The notes beneath the pieces are model-generated. The model was not told the DNA's origin, searched no databases, and saw only the letters and a program-made list of their open reading frames with translations. A stretch of DNA of 64,000 bases from Streptococcus gallolyticus subsp. gallolyticus DSM 16831 (GTDB lineage: Bacteria; Bacillota; Bacilli; Lactobacillales; Streptococcaceae), in the NCBI RefSeq assembly GCF_002000985.1, contig NZ_CP018822.1:452001-516000 (forward strand), read 5' to 3'. Shown in pieces: positions 54,105 to 61,650 of the stretch. Position 1 is the stretch's first letter; every line of letters begins with the position of its first letter. The position numbers were made by a program, and so were the translations under genes.

Positions 54105-54518
54105 GTGGGAAAATTGAGCAATTCACAATTAAAAGCACTTGATGAGCTATTGTTTGATTATGTTAGCATTGACCATAAAATTGCAGTACGTAAGCTAGAA
54201 ATTAGCGACGTTCCAAACACGGATGAAAATATTGGTGGTGGACGGTCTAATGTTGTGTCTAAGCCGACTGAGAATTTAGTTGCTAAATGGGATAGTGACC
54301 AGCGTCTAAATAGCTTATATGCGCAAAAATACGCAGTAGAAAGCACGTTAAATGTTTTGGATTCTGACATGACTAAAATATTTTGGTTACGTTGGGCAAG
54401 AGGTAGTGTGAATACCTGGGAAGAAATTGCTGATAAAATGGCATATGACAGGAGCACTATTTATCGCAGACGTCAACGCATTTTAGAAATTTTTGCTGAT
54501 TTTTATGGTTTTTCGTAA
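54105..54518 (+). CDS. ArpU/RinA-like late transcription regulator
   Basis: A 137-residue protein starting at GTG 54105 with AAGGAG 8 bases upstream. The C-terminal part is a sigma-70-region-4-like HTH ('NTWEEIADKMAYDRSTIYRRRQRILE'), as in ArpU and RinA proteins that switch on phage packaging and lysis genes. Its place just before the terminase region supports this. An inverted repeat 54523-54548 after it could be its target. Confidence 0.7.
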   Translation: MGKLSNSQLKALDELLFDYVSIDHKIAVRKLEISDVPNTDENIGGGRSNVVSKPTENLVAKWDSDQRLNSLYAQKYAVESTLNVLDSDMTKIFWLRWARGSVNTWEEIADKMAYDRSTIYRRRQRILEIFADFYGFS

Positions 54519-54522
54519 AAGT

Positions 54523-54548
54523 TGCGACTTTTGCCCCTATTTGTCGCA
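54523..54548. promoter_or_regulatory. Inverted repeat and late-promoter-like region
   Basis: TGCGAC/GTCGCA with a 14-nt loop lies directly after the late regulator. A TGGTATCAT extended -10-like element follows at about 54570-54580. It is a candidate regulator site. Between 54549 and 54777 there is no gene; a further inverted repeat GTCACAA/TTGTGAC (54651-54657 and 54697-54703) is present. Confidence 0.4.
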
Positions 54549-54777
54549 CAAAAAATGTTATATTATGGTATCATCAAATGTTTATGATAAGGACGAGGTT
54601 TCTTGAAATTTTAGAGTTGTGTTGTTTCGAATGGGTCTGCAACAGGTCAGGTCACAATGGCTAGAGTTGAAAATAAATGGTAAAGGGTTAAACATCTTGT
54701 GACAGATGCCTAAAAAACGGTACATAATACAGGTTGAGTGTATCATACTTGTCTGTGCAACCTTTTGGGTAAGCAGT

Positions 54778-54850
54778 AGGAACATAGCTCAGATGGTAGA
54801 GCGACTGACTTTTAATCAGAGGGTCACTGGTTCGAGTCCAGTTGTTCCTG
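54778..54850 (+). tRNA. tRNA-Lys (UUU anticodon)
   Basis: Cloverleaf read by eye: 7-bp acceptor AGGAACA/TGTTCCT, D arm GCTC...GAGC, anticodon loop CTTTTAA (anticodon TTT), T arm ACTGG-TTCGAGT-CCAGT, discriminator G. CCA is not encoded. The first anticodon-stem pair is an A-A mismatch. It is a phage-carried tRNA reading AAA and AAG codons. Confidence 0.85.
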
Positions 54851-54958
54851 TTGCATTTATTGCAAAAATCCATATTTTTTATCAGAAAGCCTATTATACT
54901 ATTGTGTAAAGGCTTTTTTAATAGTATGATTAAAATGATAAGAATATGGAGGTTGTAT

Positions 54959-55879
54959 ATGGAAAGTAAGCAGGCAAAGGCTAATTTTTTTAAGTTAAAT
55001 TCATCAAAAAAATCTAATTTGGGGCTTTTTAACAAAAAAATAAAGGAAATGTATTCTAATTTTCAAGATAAGAATTATCAGAATATCCCTACTTTGGATA
55101 TTGATGGATTGCAGTATTATGTGAGTGCCATGCAGAAAGTTAATTCTGATGAAGTGTTAGGTGAAGAACGATTATACTGTATATTGATGACTATTTCTAG
55201 AGTAGACACAAAGTCTCAAATCTTGCTAGCTAACTTAGAAAATACTATTGATTCACGAAAAAGAGAAGTGGAACATGGAGAAAATGAAGGGCTGGTTGTT
55301 GATACTCGGCTGCTCTTTGATCCATTTAGACAAATCATAGTTGTTTATAATCAGAGAGGAACGATAAATAACTATGATTTACAAAGATTCTTTTGTAAAA
55401 TAATTGAAGTTAGAGGACTTAAATTTGAAATAATACTAAACCAGGAGGCTATGAAACGACTTGATCACTTAGATGTTGTTAAAAGTGTAAGTTATACGGT
55501 AGCAAGCCCTGATAACTTTAAAGCTTACAGAGATGATAATAGAACCGAAAGTGGGGATTTTAAGTTCGCTAATTCAATTTCTGGTGAATCTATTAAAATA
55601 ACAATAAAGTCAGAAAGTTTGGCTAAAGAAGGAATTAAAGATAAAATTCAGAAGCTTATTTCTGATGGAAGTTTAAAGGTTACGGCTGCTACTGTAGATG
55701 GGTGGAGTAACGGTGTAGAAGAACCAATTGATTTAATCAAAAATAAATTAAAATATAAAGGGTTTATAAGTTATGAAAATGTAATGGACGATAAGGCTGT
55801 TTATGGCTTTTTAAATACTGCATATGATTATTATTACGAATATTTAAAAAGCATTTATAATGTCCATTTAGAGGTGTAA
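54959..55879 (+). CDS. Accessory cassette protein A, unknown (306 residues)
   Basis: A 306-residue soluble protein with no domain I can name firmly. The N terminus is basic and helical ('ESKQAKANFFKLNSSKKS'). The middle has 'LVVDTRLLFDPFRQIIVVYN', and the C-terminal part is alpha/beta with 'SGESIKITIKSESLAKEGIKDKIQ'. ATG 54959 follows GGAGG by 6 bases; the longer frame runs over the tRNA and is spurious. It ends 2 bases before a small multi-span membrane gene, and a terminator closes the pair. The cassette lies between the late regulator and terminase, a favoured site for phage cargo. The overall plan resembles two-gene defence systems with a membrane partner. Confidence 0.6.
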   Translation: MESKQAKANFFKLNSSKKSNLGLFNKKIKEMYSNFQDKNYQNIPTLDIDGLQYYVSAMQKVNSDEVLGEERLYCILMTISRVDTKSQILLANLENTIDSRKREVEHGENEGLVVDTRLLFDPFRQIIVVYNQRGTINNYDLQRFFCKIIEVRGLKFEIILNQEAMKRLDHLDVVKSVSYTVASPDNFKAYRDDNRTESGDFKFANSISGESIKITIKSESLAKEGIKDKIQKLISDGSLKVTAATVDGWSNGVEEPIDLIKNKLKYKGFISYENVMDDKAVYGFLNTAYDYYYEYLKSIYNVHLEV

Positions 55880-55881
55880 AT

Positions 55882-56346
55882 ATGAAAAAAGGCAGATTAA
55901 AAAGGAATCTTTTAGTAATATTTTTTGGAGTGTTAACATTTTTAATTAGCTTATATCTAAAAATTACTCCAAAGGATTTAAAAAATTTCACTGATATTAT
56001 GTCTGCTTCGTTATCTTTTTCGGCTATTGTAACGGCTATCTTTTTTGCTAGTTTCTCTTTGATTCCATCATCGGGTTCGAATAAATTGGTGAGTATGATG
56101 GAAGATTTAGGAACGGATATAAAAATAATGGATAGGTTGTTGGTTGCTACGGTTTTATCATTTGTAAGTTCACTGTTATCATTTATAGCGTTGTTTTTTG
56201 ATAAAGAAGATACTAGCAATATCTCTAGTTTTTTTGTATCAGGATGGCTGGCGGTGACAGTAATGATGTTTGTCAGTTCATTATTAGTATTGAAGGTATT
56301 AATGAAACTAGTAGAAACTTATAACAGTTATAAAAAAAGACATTAG
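55882..56346 (+). CDS. Accessory cassette protein B, multi-span membrane protein
   Basis: A 154-residue protein with four predicted membrane helices (about residues 8-27, 38-62, 83-107, 118-143) and charged loops. It starts 2 bases after protein A, with AGAGGTG as its site, so the two are translated together. It has no known motif. It may be the membrane effector or sensor for protein A. The codon pattern is A/T-rich like protein A and unlike the packaging genes, which suggests separate origin. Confidence 0.6.
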   Translation: MKKGRLKRNLLVIFFGVLTFLISLYLKITPKDLKNFTDIMSASLSFSAIVTAIFFASFSLIPSSGSNKLVSMMEDLGTDIKIMDRLLVATVLSFVSSLLSFIALFFDKEDTSNISSFFVSGWLAVTVMMFVSSLLVLKVLMKLVETYNSYKKRH

Positions 56347-56373
56347 TCACACGTTTGTGTGGCTATTTATTTT
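56345..56373 (+). terminator. Intrinsic terminator after the two-gene cassette
   Basis: AGTCACAC and GTGTGGCT form an 8-bp stem with one G-U around GTTT, followed by a T-rich tail. It insulates the cassette from the terminase genes. Confidence 0.75.
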
Positions 56374-56392
56374 GGATTGGAGGTGAGGACTT

Positions 56393-56827
56393 ATCGCTAA
56401 GTATACTTACTGGATAACAGATGAAGGACTGTTATTAATTGAAGGGTGGGCTCGTGATGGTCTCACCAACGAACAGATTGCGAAAAATATAGGAATTAGC
56501 CGTGAAACTTTGAATCAATGGCAAAAGCGTTTTTCTGTCATTTCTGACGCCCTAAAGTCAGGTAAAGAAGTAGTTGACCGTCAAGTTGAAAATGCTTTGT
56601 TTAAAACTGCTACAGGCTATTATTATGATGAAGAAACAGTAACTAATCAAGGTGAAATTGTGACTGTCAGAAAGTACAGCAAACCAAACACAACCGCGCA
56701 GATTTATTGGCTTAAAAATCGTAAACGTGATGTCTGGACTGATAAACAAGAAGTACAACTCGAAGCTAACGTCACAACAAACAAACTTGACGGTATTTTG
56801 GCACAGTTAGAAGATGATAGCTCATGA
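56393..56827 (+). CDS. terS: Terminase small subunit, apparent ATC start
   Basis: From codon 56393 the frame reads 'IAKYTYWITDEGLLLIEGWA', then an HTH 'TNEQIAKNIGISRETLNQWQ' and 'KEVVDRQVENALFKTATGYY', typical of streptococcal TerS. It would be 144 residues. No ATG, GTG or TTG exists in frame before TTG 56510, which would delete the HTH. A strong GGAGG lies 9 bases before ATC 56393, exactly where the start should be. So either ATC is used, or the gene has a start-codon mutation. TerS recognises pac/cos DNA for TerL. Confidence 0.75.
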   Translation: MAKYTYWITDEGLLLIEGWARDGLTNEQIAKNIGISRETLNQWQKRFSVISDALKSGKEVVDRQVENALFKTATGYYYDEETVTNQGEIVTVRKYSKPNTTAQIYWLKNRKRDVWTDKQEVQLEANVTTNKLDGILAQLEDDSS

Positions 56828-58215
56828 GCGACATGATTCTATCTGATAAATATAAAGCGTTCTTGCGACACAATGCGAAAGCCGAAGCTCTTGAAGGAAC
56901 AACAGCTGCTGGAAAGACAACGGTTGGTGCTTTTAAATTCATGTTAAAAGTCGCTAAGTCATCTAAAAAGTTACACTTTATTGCTTCAAAATCAATTGGT
57001 GACGCGGAAAAGAACATTATTAATTCTGATTTGGGGATAGTTGATATTTTCGGAGAGTTGGTCGATTATCGTGGGAATGGTAGTCTTGATTATAAAATTC
57101 CACATTTGGTTTATCACGTCGATAACAAACCAGAGAACGATAAGATTGTTTTCGTTCTTGGGTACGAAGATAAAACCAAATGGAAAAAGGCGCTGGGTTC
57201 GCAATTTGGCTGTGGTTACATTGACGAAATCAACACGGCTGATACAGACTTTGTTCAAGAATCAACTATGCGCTGTGACTATTGGATGTGCACCATGAAC
57301 CCAGACGACCCAACATTACCAATTTATGAACAATACATCAATCGCTTTCGTGCCTTGCCAGAATATGAACAAGATACGCCAAAGGAAATTCAAGAAGAAT
57401 TAGACAAACAACCAGCGCAACCAGAATGGACGTACTGGTTTTTTAATTTCGACCATAACGCAGGACTACCAGAGGATAAAAAACAGCAAATTATCAACAC
57501 AGTAGCCCCTGGGACAAAGATTTATAAGAATAAAATATTAGGGCTTCGTGGTCGGTCGGAAGGTCTTATTTTCTCTATGTTCGAGAGACAGCGCAACGTC
57601 ATTACACGTAAGCAAGCTAAATCGTTTAGCTATGCGCAGTTTTCGTGTGGTGTTGATACGTCTTATTCTGAACAGTCAAACGACACAATCGCTTTTATTT
57701 TCCAAGGTATTACGCGAGACGGTAAGCTAGTAACACTTGCCGAACGAGTTTACAACAATAAAGATTTGAGCGGTGATAAGATAGCGCCGTCAGATACAGT
57801 CGAGCTATTGCATAAGTTTCTAGATAATTGTAAGGACGATTGGGGCTTTGCACGTAGGATTTACGTTGATAACGCAGACCAAGCAACAATTATGGAATTG
57901 AGGAAATACGCTAATAAATATGGTCTGCTATACGAGTTCATGAATGCGAACAAGAAAGTCAAAATCATTGACCGTATTAATTTAATGGCTGGCTGGATGA
58001 AACAAGGTTATTACTTCGTTGTTGAAGATTGTATGGAACATTTACACGAATTGGACGTCTACAGCTGGAAAGAAGGCAAGGATGAGCCAGAAGATAGAAA
58101 CGACCACACCATCAATGCTTGTCAGTATGGCTTTATTCCGTACATCAAAATGATTGGTGAAAGGCAGAATAATTCTAACCAGTTCGATACGCTTCGGGCT
58201 GGTTTTGGTTTGTAA
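56824..58215 (+). CDS. terL: Terminase large subunit
   Basis: A 463-residue packaging motor. The ATPase domain has 'EGTTAAGKTTVGAFKF' (Walker A) and 'CGYIDEINTAD' (Walker B). The nuclease domain has acidic residues in 'SCGVDTSYSE', 'IYVDNADQATI' and 'DRNDHTINACQYG'. It overlaps TerS by 4 bases. It cuts and packs DNA with TerS and the portal. Confidence 0.93.
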   Translation: MSDMILSDKYKAFLRHNAKAEALEGTTAAGKTTVGAFKFMLKVAKSSKKLHFIASKSIGDAEKNIINSDLGIVDIFGELVDYRGNGSLDYKIPHLVYHVDNKPENDKIVFVLGYEDKTKWKKALGSQFGCGYIDEINTADTDFVQESTMRCDYWMCTMNPDDPTLPIYEQYINRFRALPEYEQDTPKEIQEELDKQPAQPEWTYWFFNFDHNAGLPEDKKQQIINTVAPGTKIYKNKILGLRGRSEGLIFSMFERQRNVITRKQAKSFSYAQFSCGVDTSYSEQSNDTIAFIFQGITRDGKLVTLAERVYNNKDLSGDKIAPSDTVELLHKFLDNCKDDWGFARRIYVDNADQATIMELRKYANKYGLLYEFMNANKKVKIIDRINLMAGWMKQGYYFVVEDCMEHLHELDVYSWKEGKDEPEDRNDHTINACQYGFIPYIKMIGERQNNSNQFDTLRAGFGL

Positions 58216-58227
58216 TGAAAGGATATT

Positions 58228-59703
58228 ATGACATACAAAGAAACTTTTGTAGATAGCACAGGCAAGAGCAATTTACTTGAATTACGTTTCCACCGTGAAG
58301 CACGGATGAGATACAGTGTTCACGACTTAGACACGTTATTTGCTGATGACTATCGCTTACTTAAGGAAATACTACATCACCACGAAACAATACAGAGACC
58401 ACGTATTCAAGAACTGCTTGACTACGCTGAGGGAAATAATCATGATATCAGTAAAGCTGGTCGACGTCGTGATGATGACATGGCAGACGCCCGTGCCATT
58501 CATAATTTTGGACGTGCAATTGCTGTATTCAAACAAGGGTATTTGGTTGGCAATCCTATTCAGGTTTCTTATGAGGACGACAATTATCAGGAACAATTGG
58601 ACGAATTAGCTAAGCAAAATGATTTCCACCAGCTAAACCGTTCACTAGTGCTTGATTTATCTAAAACTGGTCGTGCTTATGACCTAGTTTATCGTGCACA
58701 AGATGATACGACACGAGCAGTTAAGCTAGATCCGTTAGGGACATTTGTCATTTATGACGACACTCTGGAGATGCACAGTGTCGCTGGTGTACGCTACTAT
58801 CAAGCTAATCCGTTTGATGATAAGAAAAAGATTGTTGAAGTCTACACGCCAAGTAACATTATGACGTTTGAATATGACGGTACACTTAATGAAATCAGCA
58901 GAACCTCACATGCGTTTGAGTTAGTTCCAATTACGGAATACATGAATAATTCAAACGGATTAGGTGATTATGAAACAGAGTTGTCATTGATTGACTTGTA
59001 CGACGCTTCGCAATCTGATACAGCTAATTACATGCAAGATTTATCAGACGCTATTTTGGCTATCATAGGTCGTGTTAACTTCCCAGCCGATTGTGATACA
59101 GCACAAAAGCAGATTGAGTACATGCGTAAAATGCGTAAAGCTCGTTTGTTAAACTTAGAGCCACCTATTGACCAAGAGGGTAACGAAGGAACAGTTGACG
59201 CTAAGTATTTGTACAAGCAATATGATGTTAACGGTACTGAAGCTTACAAAAAACGTGTTGTTAATGACATTCATAAGTTTACCAATACACCAGATATGAC
59301 CGACGATAATTTTGCTGGTGTTCAGTCTGGTGAAGCTATGAAATGGAAAGTGTTTGGTCTTGACCAGGAACGTGTTGACATGCAAGCTTTGTTTGAAAGG
59401 TCTCTTAAACGTCGTTATCGTCTAGTGGCTAACATTGGTAAAGTTGCTCGTGAAATGACAGATTTTGACGTGTCTAAATTAATCATTACATTTACGCCGA
59501 ACTTACCTGCAGACACAGCAAACATTGTCACAAATGCTAAGAATCTGTATGGCATGGTCAGTGATGAAACTGTTTTTGATATGCTTCAAACGGCGACTGG
59601 TGTTGATGCTAAAATTGAAATGGAACGTTTGAACTCCGAAGAACCACAAGAACCAGAACCACGAATTGGTGAGGTGACCGCTGATGAGCAAGAAGCACAA
59701 TGA
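58228..59703 (+). CDS. Portal protein (SPP1 gp6-like)
   Basis: A 491-residue portal of the SPP1 gp6 family: 'RIQELLDYAEGNNHDISKAG' near the N terminus, 'HNFGRAIAVFKQGYLVGNPI', and 'NTPDMTDDNFAGVQSGEAMKWK'. It forms the ring through which DNA enters the head. The C-terminal region is acidic. It overlaps the head protein gene by 20 bases. Confidence 0.92.
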   Translation: MTYKETFVDSTGKSNLLELRFHREARMRYSVHDLDTLFADDYRLLKEILHHHETIQRPRIQELLDYAEGNNHDISKAGRRRDDDMADARAIHNFGRAIAVFKQGYLVGNPIQVSYEDDNYQEQLDELAKQNDFHQLNRSLVLDLSKTGRAYDLVYRAQDDTTRAVKLDPLGTFVIYDDTLEMHSVAGVRYYQANPFDDKKKIVEVYTPSNIMTFEYDGTLNEISRTSHAFELVPITEYMNNSNGLGDYETELSLIDLYDASQSDTANYMQDLSDAILAIIGRVNFPADCDTAQKQIEYMRKMRKARLLNLEPPIDQEGNEGTVDAKYLYKQYDVNGTEAYKKRVVNDIHKFTNTPDMTDDNFAGVQSGEAMKWKVFGLDQERVDMQALFERSLKRRYRLVANIGKVAREMTDFDVSKLIITFTPNLPADTANIVTNAKNLYGMVSDETVFDMLQTATGVDAKIEMERLNSEEPQEPEPRIGEVTADEQEAQ

Positions 59704-61075
59704 TTACTGGTCAAAGCGTAGTGATGACATTATGCACTATGTTGACGGTACAGACATTGATATGTTTGCTGAATTGCAAAAGGTTTATGTTGAGCAATCA
59801 GCAGAGCTCCAACGTGATTTGTTTGCATTTGTGACTAAATATGCAGATGATAATAAAATGAGCTATTCTGACGCCCTACAGCGCCTTAGAGGAGTTGACC
59901 TATCAAATTATCAAGCTAACGCTAAGAAGTACCGTAAACAAGCTGAGAAAGACCCAGAATTGCTCAAACGACTGAATGAACAGTATGCTGGCTCGAAAGT
60001 GACACGACTGGATGCACTAAATCTTGAAATGACGTACAAAGTTGGTGTCATGCAAGGTGTTCTTGAAACGTCGTTTGAAAATTATCTGAAGTCAACTGCT
60101 AAATATGCTTATAAGAAAGCCATGGGTGGCAATAGTGGGGCTTTAAATGAACCAGCGCTGAAAGAACTTATCAATACACCGTTTAATGGTCGAAATTATT
60201 CGCAGCAATTGTGGGGCAATACTGATGATTTAGCCAGGGATTTGAGAGATGTTCTAAAACGTGGTTTTATTCGTGGTGATGATGTTCGTAGTATGGCTGG
60301 TGAGCTTGCCAAAAAATACAATGTGGCACGTTCACGAGCTCAAATACTTATTAGGACAGATGGAACAGCTATTGTCAATCGTTCAGCTATCAAACGCTAT
60401 GAAGAGTCTGGTTTGGAATTCTATCGCATATCTGTACAGATGGACAATAGAATGTCTGACATATGCATTAGGATTCATGATGAAGATAAACGTTATAGAA
60501 TTGATGAGTTCGAAACTGGTGTAACTGCACCACCATTTCATTATAATTGTCGGTCCGCTGTTATTCCTGATGAAGATGAGTTAGACGAACAATCGTTAAG
60601 AAATATTGGAAAAGCAAATGTAGATAGCTTATTTGAAGATGTATCAAAGATTTGGGATGAAGTTTCTCATGGCGTGGTAGATAGAGAACAAATAAGAAAT
60701 AAGTTGCAAGATAGGTATGATATAGGCGTTTTATCGTCTAAAATTAGTCGATATGCGGCATTTAATAATGTTTATATAGACGGCAATAGTTTATCTTCAT
60801 CTTTGCGTTCTCATGGTCAACAGTATACTTTAGATGAATTTAAATTGATTGAAGATGTAATTAAAAAACCTTATTTAGCTCTTGATAATTCTTCAAGGGT
60901 GGAAGGCTCACTTCTTCTTTATGCTAAAATACCTAACAAAGACCGTTTAGTTATGGAAGCAGTTATTATTCCTCGTGATGAAATGATGATGATTCATTTC
61001 AATAAAGTAGGTATTAGGCAAGAGAAGAAGAATAGAAAAAACAATGTAATACTTTACGAAAAAGGCAAAGAATAG
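59684..61075 (+). CDS. MuF-type minor head protein with C-terminal toxin-like domain
   Basis: A 463-residue SPP1 gp7/MuF-family protein. The MuF part (to about residue 300) ends in 'SDICIRIHDEDKRYRIDEF' and 'APPFHYNCRSAVIPDEDE'. A linker follows, then an extra domain (about 345-463: 'SKISRYAAFNNVYIDGNS', 'VEGSLLLYAKIPNKDRLVME') resembling PBECR-type RNase-fold domains that phages inject with their DNA. This extra part is more A/T-rich than the rest. The nuclease call is tentative. A structured RNA lies directly downstream. Confidence 0.75.
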   Translation: MSKKHNDYWSKRSDDIMHYVDGTDIDMFAELQKVYVEQSAELQRDLFAFVTKYADDNKMSYSDALQRLRGVDLSNYQANAKKYRKQAEKDPELLKRLNEQYAGSKVTRLDALNLEMTYKVGVMQGVLETSFENYLKSTAKYAYKKAMGGNSGALNEPALKELINTPFNGRNYSQQLWGNTDDLARDLRDVLKRGFIRGDDVRSMAGELAKKYNVARSRAQILIRTDGTAIVNRSAIKRYEESGLEFYRISVQMDNRMSDICIRIHDEDKRYRIDEFETGVTAPPFHYNCRSAVIPDEDELDEQSLRNIGKANVDSLFEDVSKIWDEVSHGVVDREQIRNKLQDRYDIGVLSSKISRYAAFNNVYIDGNSLSSSLRSHGQQYTLDEFKLIEDVIKKPYLALDNSSRVEGSLLLYAKIPNKDRLVMEAVIIPRDEMMMIHFNKVGIRQEKKNRKNNVILYEKGKE

Positions 61076-61081
61076 TATAAT
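61053..61081 (+). promoter_or_regulatory. Promoter inside the head-protein gene end
   Basis: TTTACG (61053-61058), a 17-bp spacer and TATAAT (61076-61081). It would start the cloverleaf RNA at about 61088. Confidence 0.65.
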
Positions 61082-61087
61082 ATAGGT

Positions 61088-61219
61088 GAGAAAAGATAGA
61101 GGTTGAGAATCTGTCACCAACACGCCGCTTAGCTAGCGGGTCAGAAATGCGGGAGCCTCGACAGTCCCGCCTATCTTATTACTATTTGCGCTTAGAGTTA
61201 TAATCTAGGCGCTTTTTTT
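61088..61219 (+). ncRNA. tRNA-like cloverleaf RNA with own promoter and terminator
   Basis: The RNA (about 130 nt) has a 7-bp closing stem AAGATAG/CTATCTT (61093-61099 with 61171-61177). Inside are three hairpins: GTTG/CAAC (61102-61121, 12-nt loop), CCGCT/AGCGG (61125-61139) and GCGGGA/TCCCGC (61149-61170). The last hairpin abuts the closing stem as a T arm does in tRNA. A 9-bp terminator GCGCTTAGA/TCTAGGCGC plus seven T residues ends it (61188-61218). The T-loop consensus is absent, so it is not a normal tRNA. No known family is claimed. Confidence 0.65.
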
Positions 61220-61239
61220 GTACCCAAAAAGGAGAAGAT

Positions 61240-61350
61240 ATGTTTATTTGGCAGTTAATTTTAAACGCACTAGGCTTGTTAGTTTTAGTGATTATTTGTG
61301 GTTTAATTGCTATTGCAGTAAAAAGTTTTATTAAGGAATTGAAAAAATAA
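61240..61350 (+). CDS. 36-residue single-span membrane peptide
   Basis: AAAAGGAG precedes ATG 61240. The peptide 'MFIWQLILNALGLLVLVIIC' continues hydrophobic and ends in a Lys-rich tail. It lies between the cloverleaf RNA's terminator and another terminator. It has the size of type I toxin or regulatory membrane peptides, but no homology is claimed. Confidence 0.5.
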   Translation: MFIWQLILNALGLLVLVIICGLIAIAVKSFIKELKK

Positions 61351-61357
61351 CTTGGCT

Positions 61358-61389
61358 GAACTGTTCGGAATTTCCGAATGGTTCTTTTT
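61358..61389 (+). terminator. Intrinsic terminator after the membrane peptide
   Basis: GAAC-TG-TTCGGAA pairs with TTCCGAA-TG-GTTC, followed by TTTTT, 3 bases before tRNA-Ser. Confidence 0.8.
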
Positions 61390-61391
61390 GT

Positions 61392-61478
61392 GGAAGATTA
61401 CTCAAGTGGTTAAGAGGGCAGGTTGCTACCTTGCTAGGCGTGTAAAAGCGTGCGTGGGTTCGAATCCTACATCTTCCG
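61392..61478 (+). tRNA. tRNA-Ser (GCU anticodon)
   Basis: A class II tRNA: acceptor GGAAGAT/ATCTTCC, D arm CTC...GAG, anticodon arm GCAGG-TTGCTAC-CTTGC (anticodon GCT), a long variable arm, T arm GTGGG-TTCGAAT-CCTAC, discriminator G. CCA is not encoded. It reads AGC and AGU serine codons. Confidence 0.9.
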
Positions 61479-61650
61479 TTGACGTGGCTAGTCATTAAAT
61501 AAGCCAAATAATAACTTACTAGCGTGGCTTATTGCGTTAGGTATGGAAATTACATTCGGACAAGACTAGAAAACGTGAGACGTCCGTTTTCGTGGCTTTA
61601 AGAACGTTTGGAAGTATCTAACAAGATAGGACTAGCATGGAGGAGTAAAA
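61479..61650. other. Structured non-coding stretch before the scaffold gene
   Basis: CGTGGCT occurs three times (61483-61489, 61523-61529, 61591-61597). Inverted repeats AATAAGCC/GGCTTATT (61498-61505 with 61526-61533) and AAAACG/CGTTTT (61570-61575 with 61585-61590) are present. There is no ORF with a ribosome binding site until the scaffold gene. Confidence 0.45.

Noticed and set aside
54651..54703. 7-bp inverted repeat GTCACAA/TTGTGAC as another tRNA-like element
   Set aside because: The interior lacks a T arm or D arm, so only a simple inverted repeat is supported.
54842..54958. N-terminal extension of cassette protein A
   Set aside because: The extended frame starts inside the tRNA gene; ATG 54959 has a proper GGAGG site.
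54688..55035. 115-codon minus-strand ORF across tRNA-Lys
   Set aside because: It runs through the tRNA gene, has no ribosome binding site and is out of line with neighbouring genes.
56510..56827. Terminase small subunit starting at TTG 56510
   Set aside because: It would remove the DNA-binding HTH, and there is no ribosome binding site before it; the conserved N terminus continues upstream to ATC 56393.
61088..61180. Calling the cloverleaf a normal tRNA gene
   Set aside because: The D and T loops lack the conserved bases, the T-arm loop has 10 nt, and the anticodon-like arm does not give a sound 5-bp stem with 7-nt loop.
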